This document shows, one piece after another, positions 22,051-33,175 of a stretch of DNA of 64,000 nucleotides (positions are counted from its first letter, which is position 1; each line of letters starts with the position of its first letter). The notes beneath the pieces were generated by a model. It had not been told where the DNA came from, ran no database searches, and worked only from the letters and a program-made list of their open reading frames with translations. Made by a program: the position numbers and the translations under genes. The DNA is from Sympetrum striolatum (Eukaryota; Arthropoda; Insecta; Odonata; Libellulidae): assembly GCA_947579665.1 (NCBI GenBank), contig OX388346.1, forward strand, positions 91,390,615-91,454,614, given 5' to 3'.

Positions 22051-23189
22051 AATTGTATGAATAATAGAAAACTTTTAAATTATATGAAACATCAATAGAT
22101 TCTTACAATTGTCACAAAATACTTGCTAGACTTTCTAAGCAATGATTTGGGAAACAGTAAAACTAACAATTTAACTAAGTTTCTATTTTCTCTCTCATTT
22201 TAAGACATAGACAAGAAGTCTAGATCTTGTAAGTGTTTGATGGATTTCTTTGATGCTTATTTTCAAGCATTTAATACTGGGGTTTATGCATAATTTAGAA
22301 TAGTGTGATGATTGTCATTGAAAAAGATTGCAATGACTGACACAATGACAAAAATATTTTTACTTCAAATATTGTTTATGTATGGAGAGTACCAGCAGGA
22401 GAAAGTAGCATGATACTTCAGCTCATGGACTGGGATGATGTCTTGTTCTTTCAACAACTTCATCAAAAGAAAGAATTGAAAATAATATTGGAATTGTTCC
22501 CTCAATCATTGTCATCTGCCAAACATCTCTCAGTTGAATCGGTACTGGTAGTGGTGGTAGGGTTTATGGTGGCCTGGTTAGTTTCAGGAATTCGTTGTAC
22601 GTAGCTTATTTATCAATACATGGCCACAATTTCTCAAGGAACACTTAAGGAGATGGATCAGTAAACCATTTTATGAGGACAAAGCTAGCATACACATCTT
22701 AAAATGTTATTATGCTGCTATAATTATGTGATAAAAATGTTCAAATATGAGATTAATAAATACCTGTCAAGATGAAAGATATCAAAAATAAAATACTTAT
22801 ATCTGGACAAGTATTTGGTATACATATTCACAACACAATTCGCCACAATGGGTTGGGTACTTTTCTGTGAAATATTGCACAAGCCGAAGTATATTTTTAT
22901 ATCAAATCACGACATTGCTAAAACATTTTCCAAATAACTCCTACGCTAAGTCGAATCATTACGATGATAACCATTATATAAAAAAAAACAAACCATGATG
23001 TGCTTATTGATCTTCATTTGTAAAAAGAAAACATCAAAATAAATATTAAATTTTTGTAAAGTATAACTACAGGTGAAGAAATTAGTACAATTTGCGAAAA
23101 ATAAATATATGTCAAATTTATTTTAAAGATGTGAGAATGGTTGGTAAAGTTCTGGAATAGGTGTACAGTACATCAAAAGCATATTTCCT
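22051..23189. other. No gene recognised; probably the decayed 3' part of LINE-2
   Basis: AT-rich. It follows in minus orientation from the RT remnants at 23190-23715, but no protein similarity could be read here. Confidence 0.35.
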
Positions 23190-23715
23190 TATGTATTTAG
23201 ATGAGTGGAAGTTAATTAATGTAGATTCCTCCATACTCATCATCAGCTGTGAACCTTACCTTCAGTTTATCTAATCTTTGTGTTAGGTTTTATCCTAGAC
23301 TGTTAAGAGCTTTTCCTTTTGTGAGAGCAGTAGTACTGTCTGTGTTTAACAGGAGATTGTTTATTACAAGGAAGATGGTTTACATATATATAATCATGGT
23401 TCAGTAACAGATCCCTGAAAAATTCCTGTCGTTAAAGTTTTCGAGCCAGATGTGGAGATTTGTTTTTGATAGTTAATTACTGTTTTTTGTTCCTACCAGA
23501 TGTATAAGATATATACCAATGTATTATTACTGGTTTTACCATAATGATTCAATTTGTGAACTAGAGTCTCATCAATGACACAATCATTAATACTTCTGAA
23601 ATATCACACACAGTCCCGGAGTTGTGTTAGATTGATCTAAGGTATGTGAAATCTATCGTTTATTTTATCTGTTAAAGCAGTCAATATGGAATGTTCCTTT
23701 TGACATATACGCCAT
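23190..23715 (-). pseudogene. LINE-2 reverse transcriptase, middle part (heavily decayed)
   Basis: The minus strand, read across several frames, gives VHKLNHYGKTSNN (the thumb-side Lys-Leu-x-His-Tyr-Gly motif), RQEFFRDLLLNHDYIYVN (a degenerate form of the PQGS...GPLLF..Y.N motif) and VRFTADDEYGG (the catalytic A/Y-DD box). All motifs are in the order expected of a CR1/Jockey-group LINE RT. It ends at the left target duplication of hAT-2 and continues on the far side at 26237. Confidence 0.55.
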
Positions 23716-24174
23716 CATGGGCGTCGCCAGATGGGGGCAGGGGGGGGCAGCTGCCCCCCCATGGAGACCCATTCGTATTTTGGTTCAGGATGTGTTGTAG
23801 AAACAATTTTTAGGCATGAGCGTATTTGAAAAGAATTTAGACCCAAAACTAAGTCAAGTGTTGGTACGTGTAAACACCAGTGATGGGAAAAGTACTTCCT
23901 CGTAGGAAATTCATTTATACCTCCAGCGCAGCACAAATATTTCAACAATACTTTGCAGCAGAGTCAACAGCCATCCCTCCTTTCCTTCGCCCCTTCCTTC
24001 CCAAAAGAAGAAAAGTTTTGTTTCAGGGTGAACAATGTAGTTAGAACTGCCTCTCGATGCGATCAGAGCTTGAGGTTATGCGATTATGTCCTCTCTCTCA
24101 AACTTCCTTGAGTAACGTCCGACAATCGCCCGCAGAAGATATAGGATTCAGTTTTTTTTCGTTTTCCCTTCAAA

Positions 24175-24393
24175 ATGGACATAAGAAAGTTTTGCGGTGA
24201 GTATTTTGCAAAAAGGCCCAAGCAGGGGCGCAGCGAGGGGGGGAAGTTTAGGGATTCAACCCCCCCCCAAGAGTCAAGTCCGATGACTAGCTCTGTGCTT
24301 TTTTCTGCCGGAGAGTACAAAACCCCAATCATTGGCATGATAAATTCAGCGAAAGCTTTGCATGCCAGTAAAAATGGCTCCGAGTACAGCTAA
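24175..24393 (+). pseudogene. hAT transposase N-terminal fragment
   Basis: It begins MDIRKFCGEYFAKRPKQ. MDIRKFF-like starts are common in hAT transposases of the ZMYM/52-kDa-repressor type. After PKQ the DNA contains a G/C-rich insert of about 50 bp (caggggcgcagcgagggggg ... acccccccccaag) that resembles the terminus of another hAT MITE. The frame then resumes QESSPMTSSVLFSAGEYKTP. The zinc-finger cysteines and the catalytic domain are not seen. The fragment ends at 24393. Confidence 0.45.
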
Positions 24394-24722
24394 GTTGATG
24401 TTTTCGGTTGCAGAGCAGGCCTAGAGCCGACATCGATATCAATGGGATGCTACGAGTGTTTCGCACACAACGTTCAACACATGCACTTCTTAACCATATC
24501 CTTTTGTTAGATGACTCACACCATAAGATAAGATTCCCATGAGAAGAATTACGTTTGAGAGACAAACAGGTTGATAAAATGCTCAGTTAGATCTGTTGCA
24601 TGTGACTGTTTTTAGGGTGTGAATGAAAAGCTTGGCTCGTGAATAGTGCATTTGAGAAATTCACAGGGAGTTCGAAGGAGAGTTTAGTTTGGATTTCATA
24701 AGATACAGATGTACATCCAAAA

Positions 24723-24969
24723 ATGTTTTCACAGTCCGCTAATAGCTCGAGGCCTCTATCAGGAAAACGTAAGTTAATGTCTATGTAGTTTTTTGTAAAA
24801 TGACCATTATTAGTTGCACAAATTAGGATTGTATTATTTTAGGGCTGTTATTGGAGGGCACATCTCAAGATGAGTTTAGCGACAATTCCAAAGGAACTGG
24901 TTCCTTTGTTAAGCATTCTGGACGATTAAAAGTCTGTACAGTAGACTCTTCATTACTCGGGATGATATA
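24723..24969 (+). CDS. Possible two-exon short frame inside hAT-2
   Basis: MFSQSANSSRPLSGK ends at a consensus donor AAAAC|gtaagt (24779). After an acceptor attatttTAG (24842) the frame continues LLLEGTSQDEFSDNSKGTG to a TAA near 24967. Splice sites and phase agree and both halves have similar Ser-rich composition. It could be a 5' part of the hAT transposase gene. The evidence is only splice consistency, so treat it as a weak call. Confidence 0.25.
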
Positions 24970-26236
24970 AAATATACTGATCCTTATTTTATAATTACCC
25001 ATTAATTTGCTGTATAGTTACGAAAATAATTCAATAACCAGGTTTCCGTAGAAATTTGTAAAAGTATTGGAGCAATACTGTACAATATCAGTGAAAATTA
25101 ATTTTCAATGATATTATTAATAATATACCATTTTGGAAGCAAATCAGTCAGCTGAAAGATATAGTGCGCGTAAGTTACGCACATATTTATCGGAACTGTG
25201 ACTTGATGACTTGAAATAAATTTGAGAAACAGTTAAAACTGTGACTTTAATTCTTCAGCTTCCTTTTCGATGCAGCCATTTTTTTCTCTTGTGATAGAAT
25301 CCCACGAATCTCATATCTGGTTATGCAATGCCCATTCAAAATTTCAATTCGTGGAAACTTTTGTTTTCTTTGAACACTCAGTGCGTAAGACTGGGTTTTG
25401 TATCATCTCTCTGCTGGTTAAACCACCTATTAATTAGTCTAAATAATTGTAAGTTGAAGTCTTCATTTTTTCCACCATCAAGTTATATACCTTGGTATAT
25501 AACTTGATTTCTGCAAATTCAATTATAATATCAACTATAATCAAGAGTCTACAGAATATTTTAATGCAGCCAAATTTTTACTCTCCGGTATGTGACGCAT
25601 TCAATTGAAAACTTGGCTAATACATAAATTACGAAATCAGGCTTAATTGTAAGACTACCAGAAAATTTCATCTGATATAAATGATTTTTTGTTTCTTAGA
25701 AGAGGAGGAAGAGAATTTTAAAAGCAACGGATGAAGTCATTCCTAAGAAAGCTGCTGATGATATAGTCTAATAACGATAGATGTTCAAATAAGGATGGGT
25801 GCACCAATGTGATGATTTATTGAGACGTTTTATATCGCTTGTCAAATAACCGTAACTATTTTTTCCTTTTCACGCTTGGGAACCTCTTGGAAGAAATAAC
25901 TCTCAAAGACTCGGGAAGTATATATCTACAGCATCAAAATACTTAAGCATCGAAAAAAATTAATTTTTAATAGAAATCGGACGTAACCAAACTAGAAATC
26001 CAAACAAAACTTATGATAAGTTTCCAATAGTTTGCTTATGTAAACTACTATCTTGTGTAATGAGTTGGCCATATAAGCGTTAAACTCCTTTAGTTTTCAA
26101 TACATTAAGTTTATGGAAGATTTGACATATTTGTTGTAAGAAGCGGGCATGAATAAACTAGCCCCTGTAAGTTAGGCATTTTTCATTTTATATGGCAGCT
26201 TGCCCCCCCCTAGCCCAGTGGCTGGCGACGCCCTTG

Positions 26237-26560
26237 TACGCCATTGTTATTTGGGATGAGTTGATTGGCTTCAATGTAATTAGAGAAGCATTTATTAGCA
26301 GCAACTCAAATAATTTAGAGAAATTTGATATCAGTAATTTTGGGCAGTAATTATTTAGTACATTGCTTGTCACACTTTTGCCTAAAGGTTTTATGATGCC
26401 ATAATTGAGGTTTTTTTGGAGAAACACCACTTTGAAATTATTGATTAACTAATGTAGACGGTGGATCTTTTAAGTAATCTTCAAAATCTCTGATTTAGTA
26501 GTGATGGTATTTCATCCCATCTGCATGATCTTCTGGTATTTTCTGTGGTAATAAAATATT
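26237..26560 (-). pseudogene. LINE-2 reverse transcriptase, N-terminal part
   Basis: The minus strand gives WDEIPSLLNQ, then KVVFLQKNLNYGIIKPLGKS and NNYCPKLLISNFSKLFELLL. These correspond to the DEIP, IP.FKKGD and NYRPISLLS..SKIFEKL motifs at the start of LINE RT domains. The following part of the same element is at 23190-23715 on the other side of hAT-2. The element is old and full of stops. Confidence 0.55.
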
Positions 26561-27715
26561 AAACCTCAGGTTTTGTCTCAGGATATGATAAACTCTCATG
26601 CTACTGCAACATTTCCATGAATTGAGTTTAAGTTACCTCTTTGCCAATGTTTGTAAGCTAGTTGCTGAAACATCCCATTAATGTTCTTTGATCATCTATT
26701 ATACTTCCATTTAAGAAGACCACTTACACATATTTTTGCTGTATGGGTAACTGATCTTTTGCTGCTAGCCTTTAGGCATAGCTTCTATTATTAGAATTTT
26801 GAATGTATTTTGACTTAAGCTATCTGTTTAGATTTTGTCATTGCTTTACTTGATATTTTCTTGCATTTCTTATTTAATCAGAAAGACATTTCCAAAGTGT
26901 TTTGATTCCATATGTTAAAGTCTCTTTATTTGCTGTATGTAATTATACTAGGTTTAAAACGATTTATGTGAAAAGATTTGTTTTTACTTTTATTTTGGCC
27001 ACAAAGAAATACAATAATTGAAGATGTCTGATGATGAAACATATTTATAATTTTCATCAATACATTTAATATTGTCAAGTGGCCATTCTTCATTCATTAC
27101 TAGGTCAACAGACTTCAACCTATTCTCTAGGCTTAAATTATGTTACAGAATATTACTTCACTTATTTATATTCTGTTTATGCAGATGTCATTGGAAGTTA
27201 TATGAATATGCTCAGATTGTCCTAGATCCACAAACAAAGGCTCCTTTGTTCCATATGACATGTTAGTTGATATATTGTCAATGCATGTTGTCGTTTTACC
27301 AGTTACTCTTGTTGGTTCATTGAAATTTATGATTTAACCATGGGACTCAGCTAAACAACAGGAATTCCTTGAGACAGGTTTATAGACATGATATTTTCAG
27401 CGAGCCTTTTCTTACAGTTCAAATTTAGTAGGTAATCACAGTTTAAGTTCAGTAAATGCATTAATGTCACAGTCATTGGCAATTAATATCTTCTACTATT
27501 AATCATATATTTATTTTGATATCCAATGGCTCAATTTCTTTCAATAACATGATCTGCCTCTTGAAGGGTTTTCTCTTGAAAAATTGCCACTAACTTTGTA
27601 ATTCTCTGTTCTACAAGAATGTTTATTAGATCTGTGGTGACCCAGATTTCATTTAGACCAATAACTGAAGGGTTTATGCATTGAATGTGATGCTCGATTA
27701 AAAGAAGAATTAAAG
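26561..27715. other. No gene recognised
   Basis: AT-rich sequence upstream of LINE-2 in its orientation. It may be the endonuclease region of LINE-2, but no motif was legible. Confidence 0.35.
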
Positions 27716-28302
27716 CCTTAGGCCCTCCGTCCACGAGGCTTCTCGTCATAGACGCGTACGCGTAGCGTAGCGTGTCGCGACGTGACGATTACGCCCGTTT
27801 TCTGTACACGAAGCGTACTGAAGAACTAAACCACATGTTGCTTTACCATGGCAATGGAACTAATGTTGTGACAATATGGATACTGATGAACCCAAGGCAA
27901 TGGAAGTATTGTAGTTAAAAAAAGAATAAAAATGAAATGTTCTTGCCTGACCATTTCAATGCTTTTGCCACCTCACTCCAAGCTTTCTCTGTTATTTCTT
28001 TTCTGGAGTATTCTGGCATAGTATGATTGTATAGACAAGCATATTTCTCGTCTGTCTGAACAAGATGAGTTGCTTCCGCCATCTTTCAAGCTTCACTCCA
28101 ACAAGCAAAGTACGCCTCGCTACCGACACTGTTGATCGCCTGGCTACATGACGAAAGCGTGCTTGGACGGAAGCGCTACGCTGCAGCGTCGTGTATGGAT
28201 GATCATTTAATTACATTGTCTGCTGCTCACAGCCGTACAGCTAGCGATGTCGCGTCTATTCCTCTACGCTTCTGTGACGCCTCGTGGACAGAAGGCCTAA
28301 GG
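27716..28302. mobile_element. 587-bp terminal-inverted-repeat element (unassigned DNA transposon)
   Basis: Ends ccttaggccctccgtccacg and, on the other strand, ccttaggccttctgtccacg; the inverted repeat of about 24 bp continues into aggc. The interior near both ends is rich in CpG and in acgcgtacgcgtagcg-like words. No clear target duplication was found and no protein is encoded. A non-autonomous DNA transposon; superfamily not determined. Confidence 0.7.
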
Positions 28303-29101
28303 TAGCATGCGTAAAGTATTTAATTTCAAATAAAATTCACGTAAAGTAATAAATTTTATTTTTTATAACTAATTTTACATTTAACATTACATGCATTCTA
28401 AAAAAATACTCTTTAAAAATGCAAAGATTCAGAGTCAGGAACGAATTTATTGTATTTAAATAAATTTCAACTGGAGAAATTGTCTCGGTTCACGACCAGG
28501 GTCCAGGAACAGATTAAGTTCGTGATCCGAGGTTCCACCGTATAAATTATATTTTGAGCTCCGAGGCATTGAAATCTTTTACCTCTAATATGAGATATTA
28601 AAATTCTTATACCGTTCAAGAGATATCATTGTAAAGCTACTCTAATATACGTTAGGATCGGAATAGTTTTTTCAGAGATTCTACAATTTATGATTTCATA
28701 GGGTATATAAGTCTACTTACCGACAACAGGTCAGAATATATATTTTCAGCAATTCGTGGAAATCTTAATGAACTCATGTCATGTTTGTATCAAATTTGGA
28801 ATAGAGACTGAAAACGCTCAGTTTAAAAAATAAATCACTAAAGATCCAATGCTCCCATTCAAGATATAGTCCCAAAACTAACATAGAGTGGAACTAACTC
28901 AGAGGAACCAGTTGAGCTTAAGGAATAAATATAAAAGCAGCTAATAGAAATCATTTTTGGACAAAACAGAACAGAAAATTCTTTATTTATTTAATATAAA
29001 CAAAAAATATACATAAAGCAAATCCATTCTCTTTGTGGTAACACAGTCTATTTACACTTTATTTCACTTTAAGTAATAAGTGCTATGTTCATCATACTTA
29101 C
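28303..29101. other. Intergenic or dynein intron, with a short Tigger-like end
   Basis: AT-rich. The only recognisable item is the transposon terminus at 28473-28545. If the dynein gene is real, this is its downstream intron. Confidence 0.4.
28473..28545 (-). mobile_element. Tigger/mariner-type terminus fragment
   Basis: On the minus strand it reads cggtggaacctcggatcacg and then ggtcgtgaaccgagacaatt, which resembles the end of Tigger-type MITEs (gtggaacctcg start). Only one end is present. Confidence 0.4.
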
Positions 29102-29307
29102 CTCTCCCTATTTCTTTTTAATAATTGGTAGAGGTATGTTGTTCTTCTTGTACGTCTTTAGACTATCAAGAAACTTAATGTTACCCAATAGCTTGAGTGA
29201 TGATGCCCAATAATCTTCAATCATTCTTCCAGAGCCTGATGGATCAGGCTCTCTCTCTCTGGCTTTATTCCCTTAATTACACTGGTTGCATCCATAACCT
29301 TAAAGAG
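29102..29307 (-). pseudogene. Axonemal dynein heavy chain exon, stalk/AAA5 junction side
   Basis: After acceptor tttttcaacag the minus strand encodes KVMDATSVIKGIKPERE. A frameshift in a ga-dinucleotide run at about 29250-29262 leads to PDPSGSGRMIEDYW, then LLGNIKFLDSLKTYKKNNIP, and it ends at an ideal donor GAGAG|gtaagt. The block KGIKPER..PDPSGSG.MIEDYW..LLG..KFL..LKTY is a hallmark of dynein heavy chains just after the microtubule-binding stalk, closest to the DNAH3/7/12 group by memory. An in-frame TAG lies three codons before the donor. Dynein heavy chains power ciliary and flagellar beating. Splice sites are intact, so it is not a retrocopy. It may be a decayed gene fragment or may carry assembly indels. 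Confidence 0.7.
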
Positions 29308-29545
29308 CTGTTGAAAAATGTTAAATTGCATTACTGATTAAGATTAATAGATATTACTACATTTACATCACAATTTTCAAAAACTTGTGAAACTGTAAAA
29401 ATTAGAGCTGACGCATCAAGGAATTTATGGATGCTAAAAGAAATAAAGGTGAAATTTTATACAAGAAAATAAAAATCACTTGCATAAAGAAGGTTCTATG
29501 AAAAACCCTGTCAAAACTATAAGTATAAAATAACCAATTTTAAAC

Positions 29546-29724
29546 CAGTGTGGATTTTTCAGTGCTTCCACAACAGTAGCATCTGGTGGCTTTAAAGTAC
29601 TGAGTACGTCAATGGCTGATTCCAAGGCTGGTACAGCTTCTGCTGAATCACTCTCACAATCATCTTTGATTGCTTGAGCAGCCACAGCTGCTTCATTTGC
29701 CAAAGCTTCATCTGCTCCAAAACT
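29546..29724 (-). CDS. Axonemal dynein heavy chain exon, stalk coiled-coil end
   Basis: The minus strand begins after acceptor tattgtag with SFGADEALANEAAVAAQAI. It continues KDDCESDSAEAVPALESAI and DVLSTLKPPDATVVEALKNP, the strongly conserved end of the first stalk helix. A possible donor CACTG|gtttaa ends it at 29546. The intron to the next exon would be about 240 bp. No stop occurs in this exon. The phase (two bases over) does not match the frame of exon 29102-29307, so either the donor is misplaced or a base is missing near the junction. No other dynein exon was found in the window, though a full gene needs dozens. Confidence 0.7.
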
Positions 29725-30529
29725 CTACAATACAATATGGTTCATAATAGAATCATGCCCATCTTATCGCATTGAAATTCAGGATATTATTATTTTAAAT
29801 CAACAGAAGCGATCATGTTGTGGAAATCCATCGTAAGGAATAAGGAAAATAGATATTCACTCTTCCACACAAGTTTATTAAAAAATGGCAACAGGTTTCC
29901 GTGGAACTCCACCATCATCAGGTCACACATCAAACAGCAGTGTATATATAGGTAAGTCAGGGCGTTGCATTTTTGGCATTGGAGGGTTGCTCAAGAGAAA
30001 CAAAATGAACGTTGTTGTGACTAATGATTTGTTGTCTTTGGTAAATGTGTGTCTAAAACAACATTTTTTCAGTTCAAATGAAGGTTTTTTGAACATAAAG
30101 AGGGACTTGCCAATTCTAGAGTCTTAATCTTATGCAGTAAATATTCCTTAAGCTATCGTATATTTATGGATACTGTAGATTTTCTATCCATAAAATAGAG
30201 CTAGGGAAGTGGTGTTGCCGTATTTTTTGGGTTGACTTATATGCTGACCATAGGCTAAAACCTGAAATTCACCTCAAAATTTTAAGGATCGAATTGAACG
30301 CTGGGTGGACTTTATTTAAAAAGTTTGATGAGCTAGCTAATTTCCTTTTAGTTAAAAACTATCTGCTAGACTTTTAGTCTGTAGTCTTTGGGGGGATCCT
30401 ACAATAACAGCATTGATAGCACATTGGTGGAATGTTTGTTTGTAGATGTTGTAACGGAACAAATTATTCGTCTGCCACATCTCACAAAAATAAACAAGAT
30501 TACTGAATTTAATATTGGGTCCCCGAGTT
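29725..30529. other. Spacer with one Penelope-like fragment
   Basis: Apart from 29880-29960 I see only short uninformative frames. Confidence 0.4.
29880..29960 (-). mobile_element. Penelope-like terminal fragment with hammerhead-like motif
   Basis: The minus strand has tatatatacactgctgtt, then gacctgatgatggtggag, then ttccacggaaacctg. This repeats the layout of the element at 20943-21893: a tatata box, CTGANGA, a small stem (gtgg/ccac) and GAAAC. The stem is imperfect next to the core. It is probably a short 5'-truncated Penelope-like end. Confidence 0.4.
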
Positions 30530-30985
30530 CGGAGGACACCACTGCCCCACCGCGCAATGACCAGTCGAGCGTAAGTTCCGGAAAAAAAATGATTTAGGAT
30601 CCAAATTATACCTGAGACATAATTTATTATTTGATTTAAAACAGAAAATGAATGACAAACAAGAACAAATTCCTAGAGCCAATTACAATTTGGTCTCCAA
30701 TCAGGAGCGGCTCTATTTCTAATACCAAATCCGTGGATCACTCGTTGCACTCTTCGTCATCTGCCGTTTTCTCCTTGAGGTATCGGGGCTGGCCAATAAT
30801 GACCTCGGCGGCTGTACGCGATACGCGATTTACATAGTTTTTGAAAGTCATCCTACACGCAGTGTCACTGGTAGCCTGTCTGCTGGCACCCCAGCGCCAC
30901 CAACACAAAACCACTTCCACCAATTTCCACACAATTTACATAACTCAAACCAACAATAGCGGGGCTTTTAAAAAATATCGTTACA
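30530..30985 (-). repeat. LTR-like sequence with polypurine tract (edges approximate)
   Basis: On the minus strand a purine tract gggggggcga (30986-30996) precedes tgtaacgatattttttaaaa, a credible start of a gypsy LTR. The stretch has an aataaa-like signal and a GC-rich end. The far edge was not defined and no partner LTR was found. It does not match the flanks of the gypsy remnant at 33437-35559. Confidence 0.35.
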
Positions 30986-31119
30986 TCGCCCCCCCGCAAG
31001 AATGTAAATTATTTTGAAAACAATAAAACAAACATCTATTATATATAGATGCTTCTCCGAATTCATTCATATAGATATAGCTATATAGATAGCATACTAA
31101 TTCACAGGCTAAACCACAA

Positions 31120-31490
31120 GCGTCATTGACTTGAAATTTTTATGACGTATTGGCCATAACGTGAAACCCCCAGGAAAAAAGCGACTTTGATCCTCAGTGT
31201 CATAGGTTCGATTCCCGAGGGCCCCAAAGTCCCGATTTTTCCCGTTTAAATGCATTGCTTCGATTTTCGGGAATTTTTAAAAAATACTTCCCGGATAGGT
31301 AGAGAATAAAAACTCAAGGAGCATATATATATGGTCATAATCTAACGTAAACATTAATTACTTAAACGGAAAATATCCTTGGTTCGATGCTAGGACGATG
31401 CAAAAATCGGCCGTTTAAAATACATTGAGGTGGTTTTTCATTATTTTTTTCATGCACTTATCGAATTGATAGGAGGTTCTTGCTTATATG
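31120..31490 (+). repeat. Tandem units with tRNA T-arm motif, left part of array
   Basis: Two units carry T-arm hairpins with B-box sequence: ataggttcgattcccgag near 31199 and ccttggttcgatgctagg near 31379. The first also has an A-box-like ttggccataacgtg about 55 nt upstream. Downstream of the second, ttttcatgcacttatcgaat and gttcttgcttatatggaag match the unit at 32790-32920. The array is then cut by a LINE. Confidence 0.6.
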
Positions 31491-32506
31491 GAAGATGTCC
31501 TAGATTTCAAAAAAGCATTCGATAGAGTCCCCCACTACAAACTAATTTACAAACTAAAACTAGCGGGCATTAACAAGGAAGTAGTCGACTGGGTTAAGGA
31601 TTTTCTCTACGAGAGGGAACAACAAGTTGTACTGGATGGCGTTAGCTCAAATAGAGTCAAAGTTACCTCTGGCGTACCTCAAGGCTGTGTAATTGGACCT
31701 CTTCTTTTCCTTATTTATATCAATGACTTGAGTGACGAAATAGTTAGTAATGTGAGGATATTTGCGGATGACTCGGTTATATATAGGGAAATAACAAACG
31801 AGGAAGACCGGACATCTCTTTCAAACGATTTAGTCCTCATCCAAAGGTGGTGCGAAAAATTGGAATTAGATATTAACGTAAGTAAATGCTCCGTAGTTAA
31901 TTTCTTCGAAAAAAAATGCGTCCAAATCACCCATACAAAATTAATGGAATTAGTATCAAAGTAGTAGATTCAGTTAAATATCTCGGGATCAACATTACTA
32001 ATAACTTAAATTGGAGCACGCATATTCGAAAAATCTGCGGCAAAGCAAGTAAAAGGCTTGGCTTTGTAAAGCGTATTGTCGGTAAATGCGACGATAAGGT
32101 GAGAGAGCGATGTTATTTTACCTTGGTCAGACCCCTTCTGGAATATGCGGCAAGTATATGGGATCCGGCGGATGAAACGTGTACTCGCGAACTCGAGAAA
32201 GTGCAGCGTAAAGCGGTTCGTTTTGTTAAGAAATGCTACGATAAAAAAGCAAGCGTTACAAAAATGCTCTCAGACGTAGGTTGGGAATCCTTGAAAGAAA
32301 GGAGATTGGAAGCTAGGCTGCGATTGCTTAATAAATTCAGGGAAACTACATTTTCCAAAGATACAATCGGTATCATGCAACCCCCCTGCTACGTCGGTCA
32401 ATCCGATAATGACCGTAAGTTAAGAGAAATAGATGCTAGGACGAATCGTTTTAGAGATTCATTCTTTCCGCGAACAATACGTGACAATAACCGAATAAGG
32501 AAGTAA
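31491..32506 (+). pseudogene. LINE reverse transcriptase, C-terminal half
   Basis: RT motifs appear in order: DFKKAFDRVPHYKLIYKL (motif A, catalytic Asp), GVPQGCVIGPLLFLIYIND (motif B) and VRIFADDSVIYREI (the catalytic DD). A frameshift at the A-run 31908-31915 follows. The second frame carries SVKYLGINITNNLNWSTHI, KASKRLGFVKR and RPLLEYAASIWDP, the usual post-RT region, and ends in TAA at 32504. The first half of the protein was never inserted. Apart from the single indel in a homopolymer the copy is well preserved, so it is fairly young. Confidence 0.85.
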
Positions 32507-32585
32507 TGTAGATTCAACTGGTGTTTACACCCCCTGCCACACGCCGAAAGGCGGCTTGTAGGGTATTAATGTAGATGTAGATGTA
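31491..32585 (+). mobile_element. 5'-truncated CR1/Jockey-group LINE inserted in the array
   Basis: It runs from the middle of an RT domain to a 3' tail tgtagatgtagatgta. Removing it restores the regular spacing of the T-arm units on both sides, so the borders are good to a few bases. Confidence 0.8.
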
Positions 32586-33175
32586 TACTGAGCATAGGTT
32601 TTTGAAAAAAATTTAGATAAGACCGTACTGTTCCTGGGTTTGATGCTGGGGCACATTAACATTTCTCTCATAAGGAATGTATGGGAAAAGTAGGACGTCG
32701 TTTGAGGCAGTTGAAGCCAATATTTCTGCCTGAATTTTCACACATAGTTAGACATGGTGATCTTCTTTTGTGCTGCATAGAAATTATCAGCAGAAAGACC
32801 CGGGTTCGATGCCGGGCGGTAAATATATCTGCCATATAAAACACATTGGGATTGTTTGGAATTATTTCTTTCATGCACTTATCGAAATAATAGGGAGTTC
32901 TTGCTTAAATAGAAGAGTTATACTAAGTCTCGGTTTAAGAAAAAATATTAGATAAGACCATGCTGTTCCTGGGTTCGATGCCAGAGAACATTACTATTTC
33001 TCACATAAGGAATATATGGGGAAAGTAGGACGTCGTTTGAGGCAGTTGCAGCCAATGTTTCTGCTTGAATATTCACACATAGTTATAGGTGGTGATCTTC
33101 TGTTATGCTGAATAATAAGTTCACCAGAAAGTCCCTGGTTCGATGCCAGGCGATTAAATAGCAGCGAATTTTATG
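32586..33175 (+). repeat. Tandem units with tRNA T-arm motif, right part of array
   Basis: Four units with T-arm motifs near 32634 (cctgggtttgatgctggg), 32799 (cccgggttcgatgccggg), 32969 (cctgggttcgatgccag) and 33136 (ccctggttcgatgccagg), spaced 165-170 bp. Alternate units resemble each other more, giving a dimer of about 332 bp: ggacgtcgtttgaggcagtt recurs near 32694 and 33027. The hairpin stems are kept although their sequence varies. Confidence 0.7.

Larger units (their letters stand above)
23716..26236. mobile_element. hAT element (hAT-2), 2521 bp, with 8-bp target duplication
   Basis: Perfect duplications tacgccat at 23708-23715 and 26237-26244. The ends are catgggcgtcgccag and, on the other strand, caagggcgtcgccag: 15 bp with one mismatch, followed by G-runs on both sides. 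An 8-bp duplication with CA...TG-type ends is characteristic of hAT. The interior has fragments of an N-terminal transposase region (24175-24393) and perhaps a spliced frame (24723-24969), but no catalytic domain was recognised. Confidence 0.85.

Noticed and set aside
31120..33175. Functional tRNA genes in the T-arm array
   Set aside because: Only the T-arm/B-box is clear. D-arm and acceptor stem pairing could not be found in most units.
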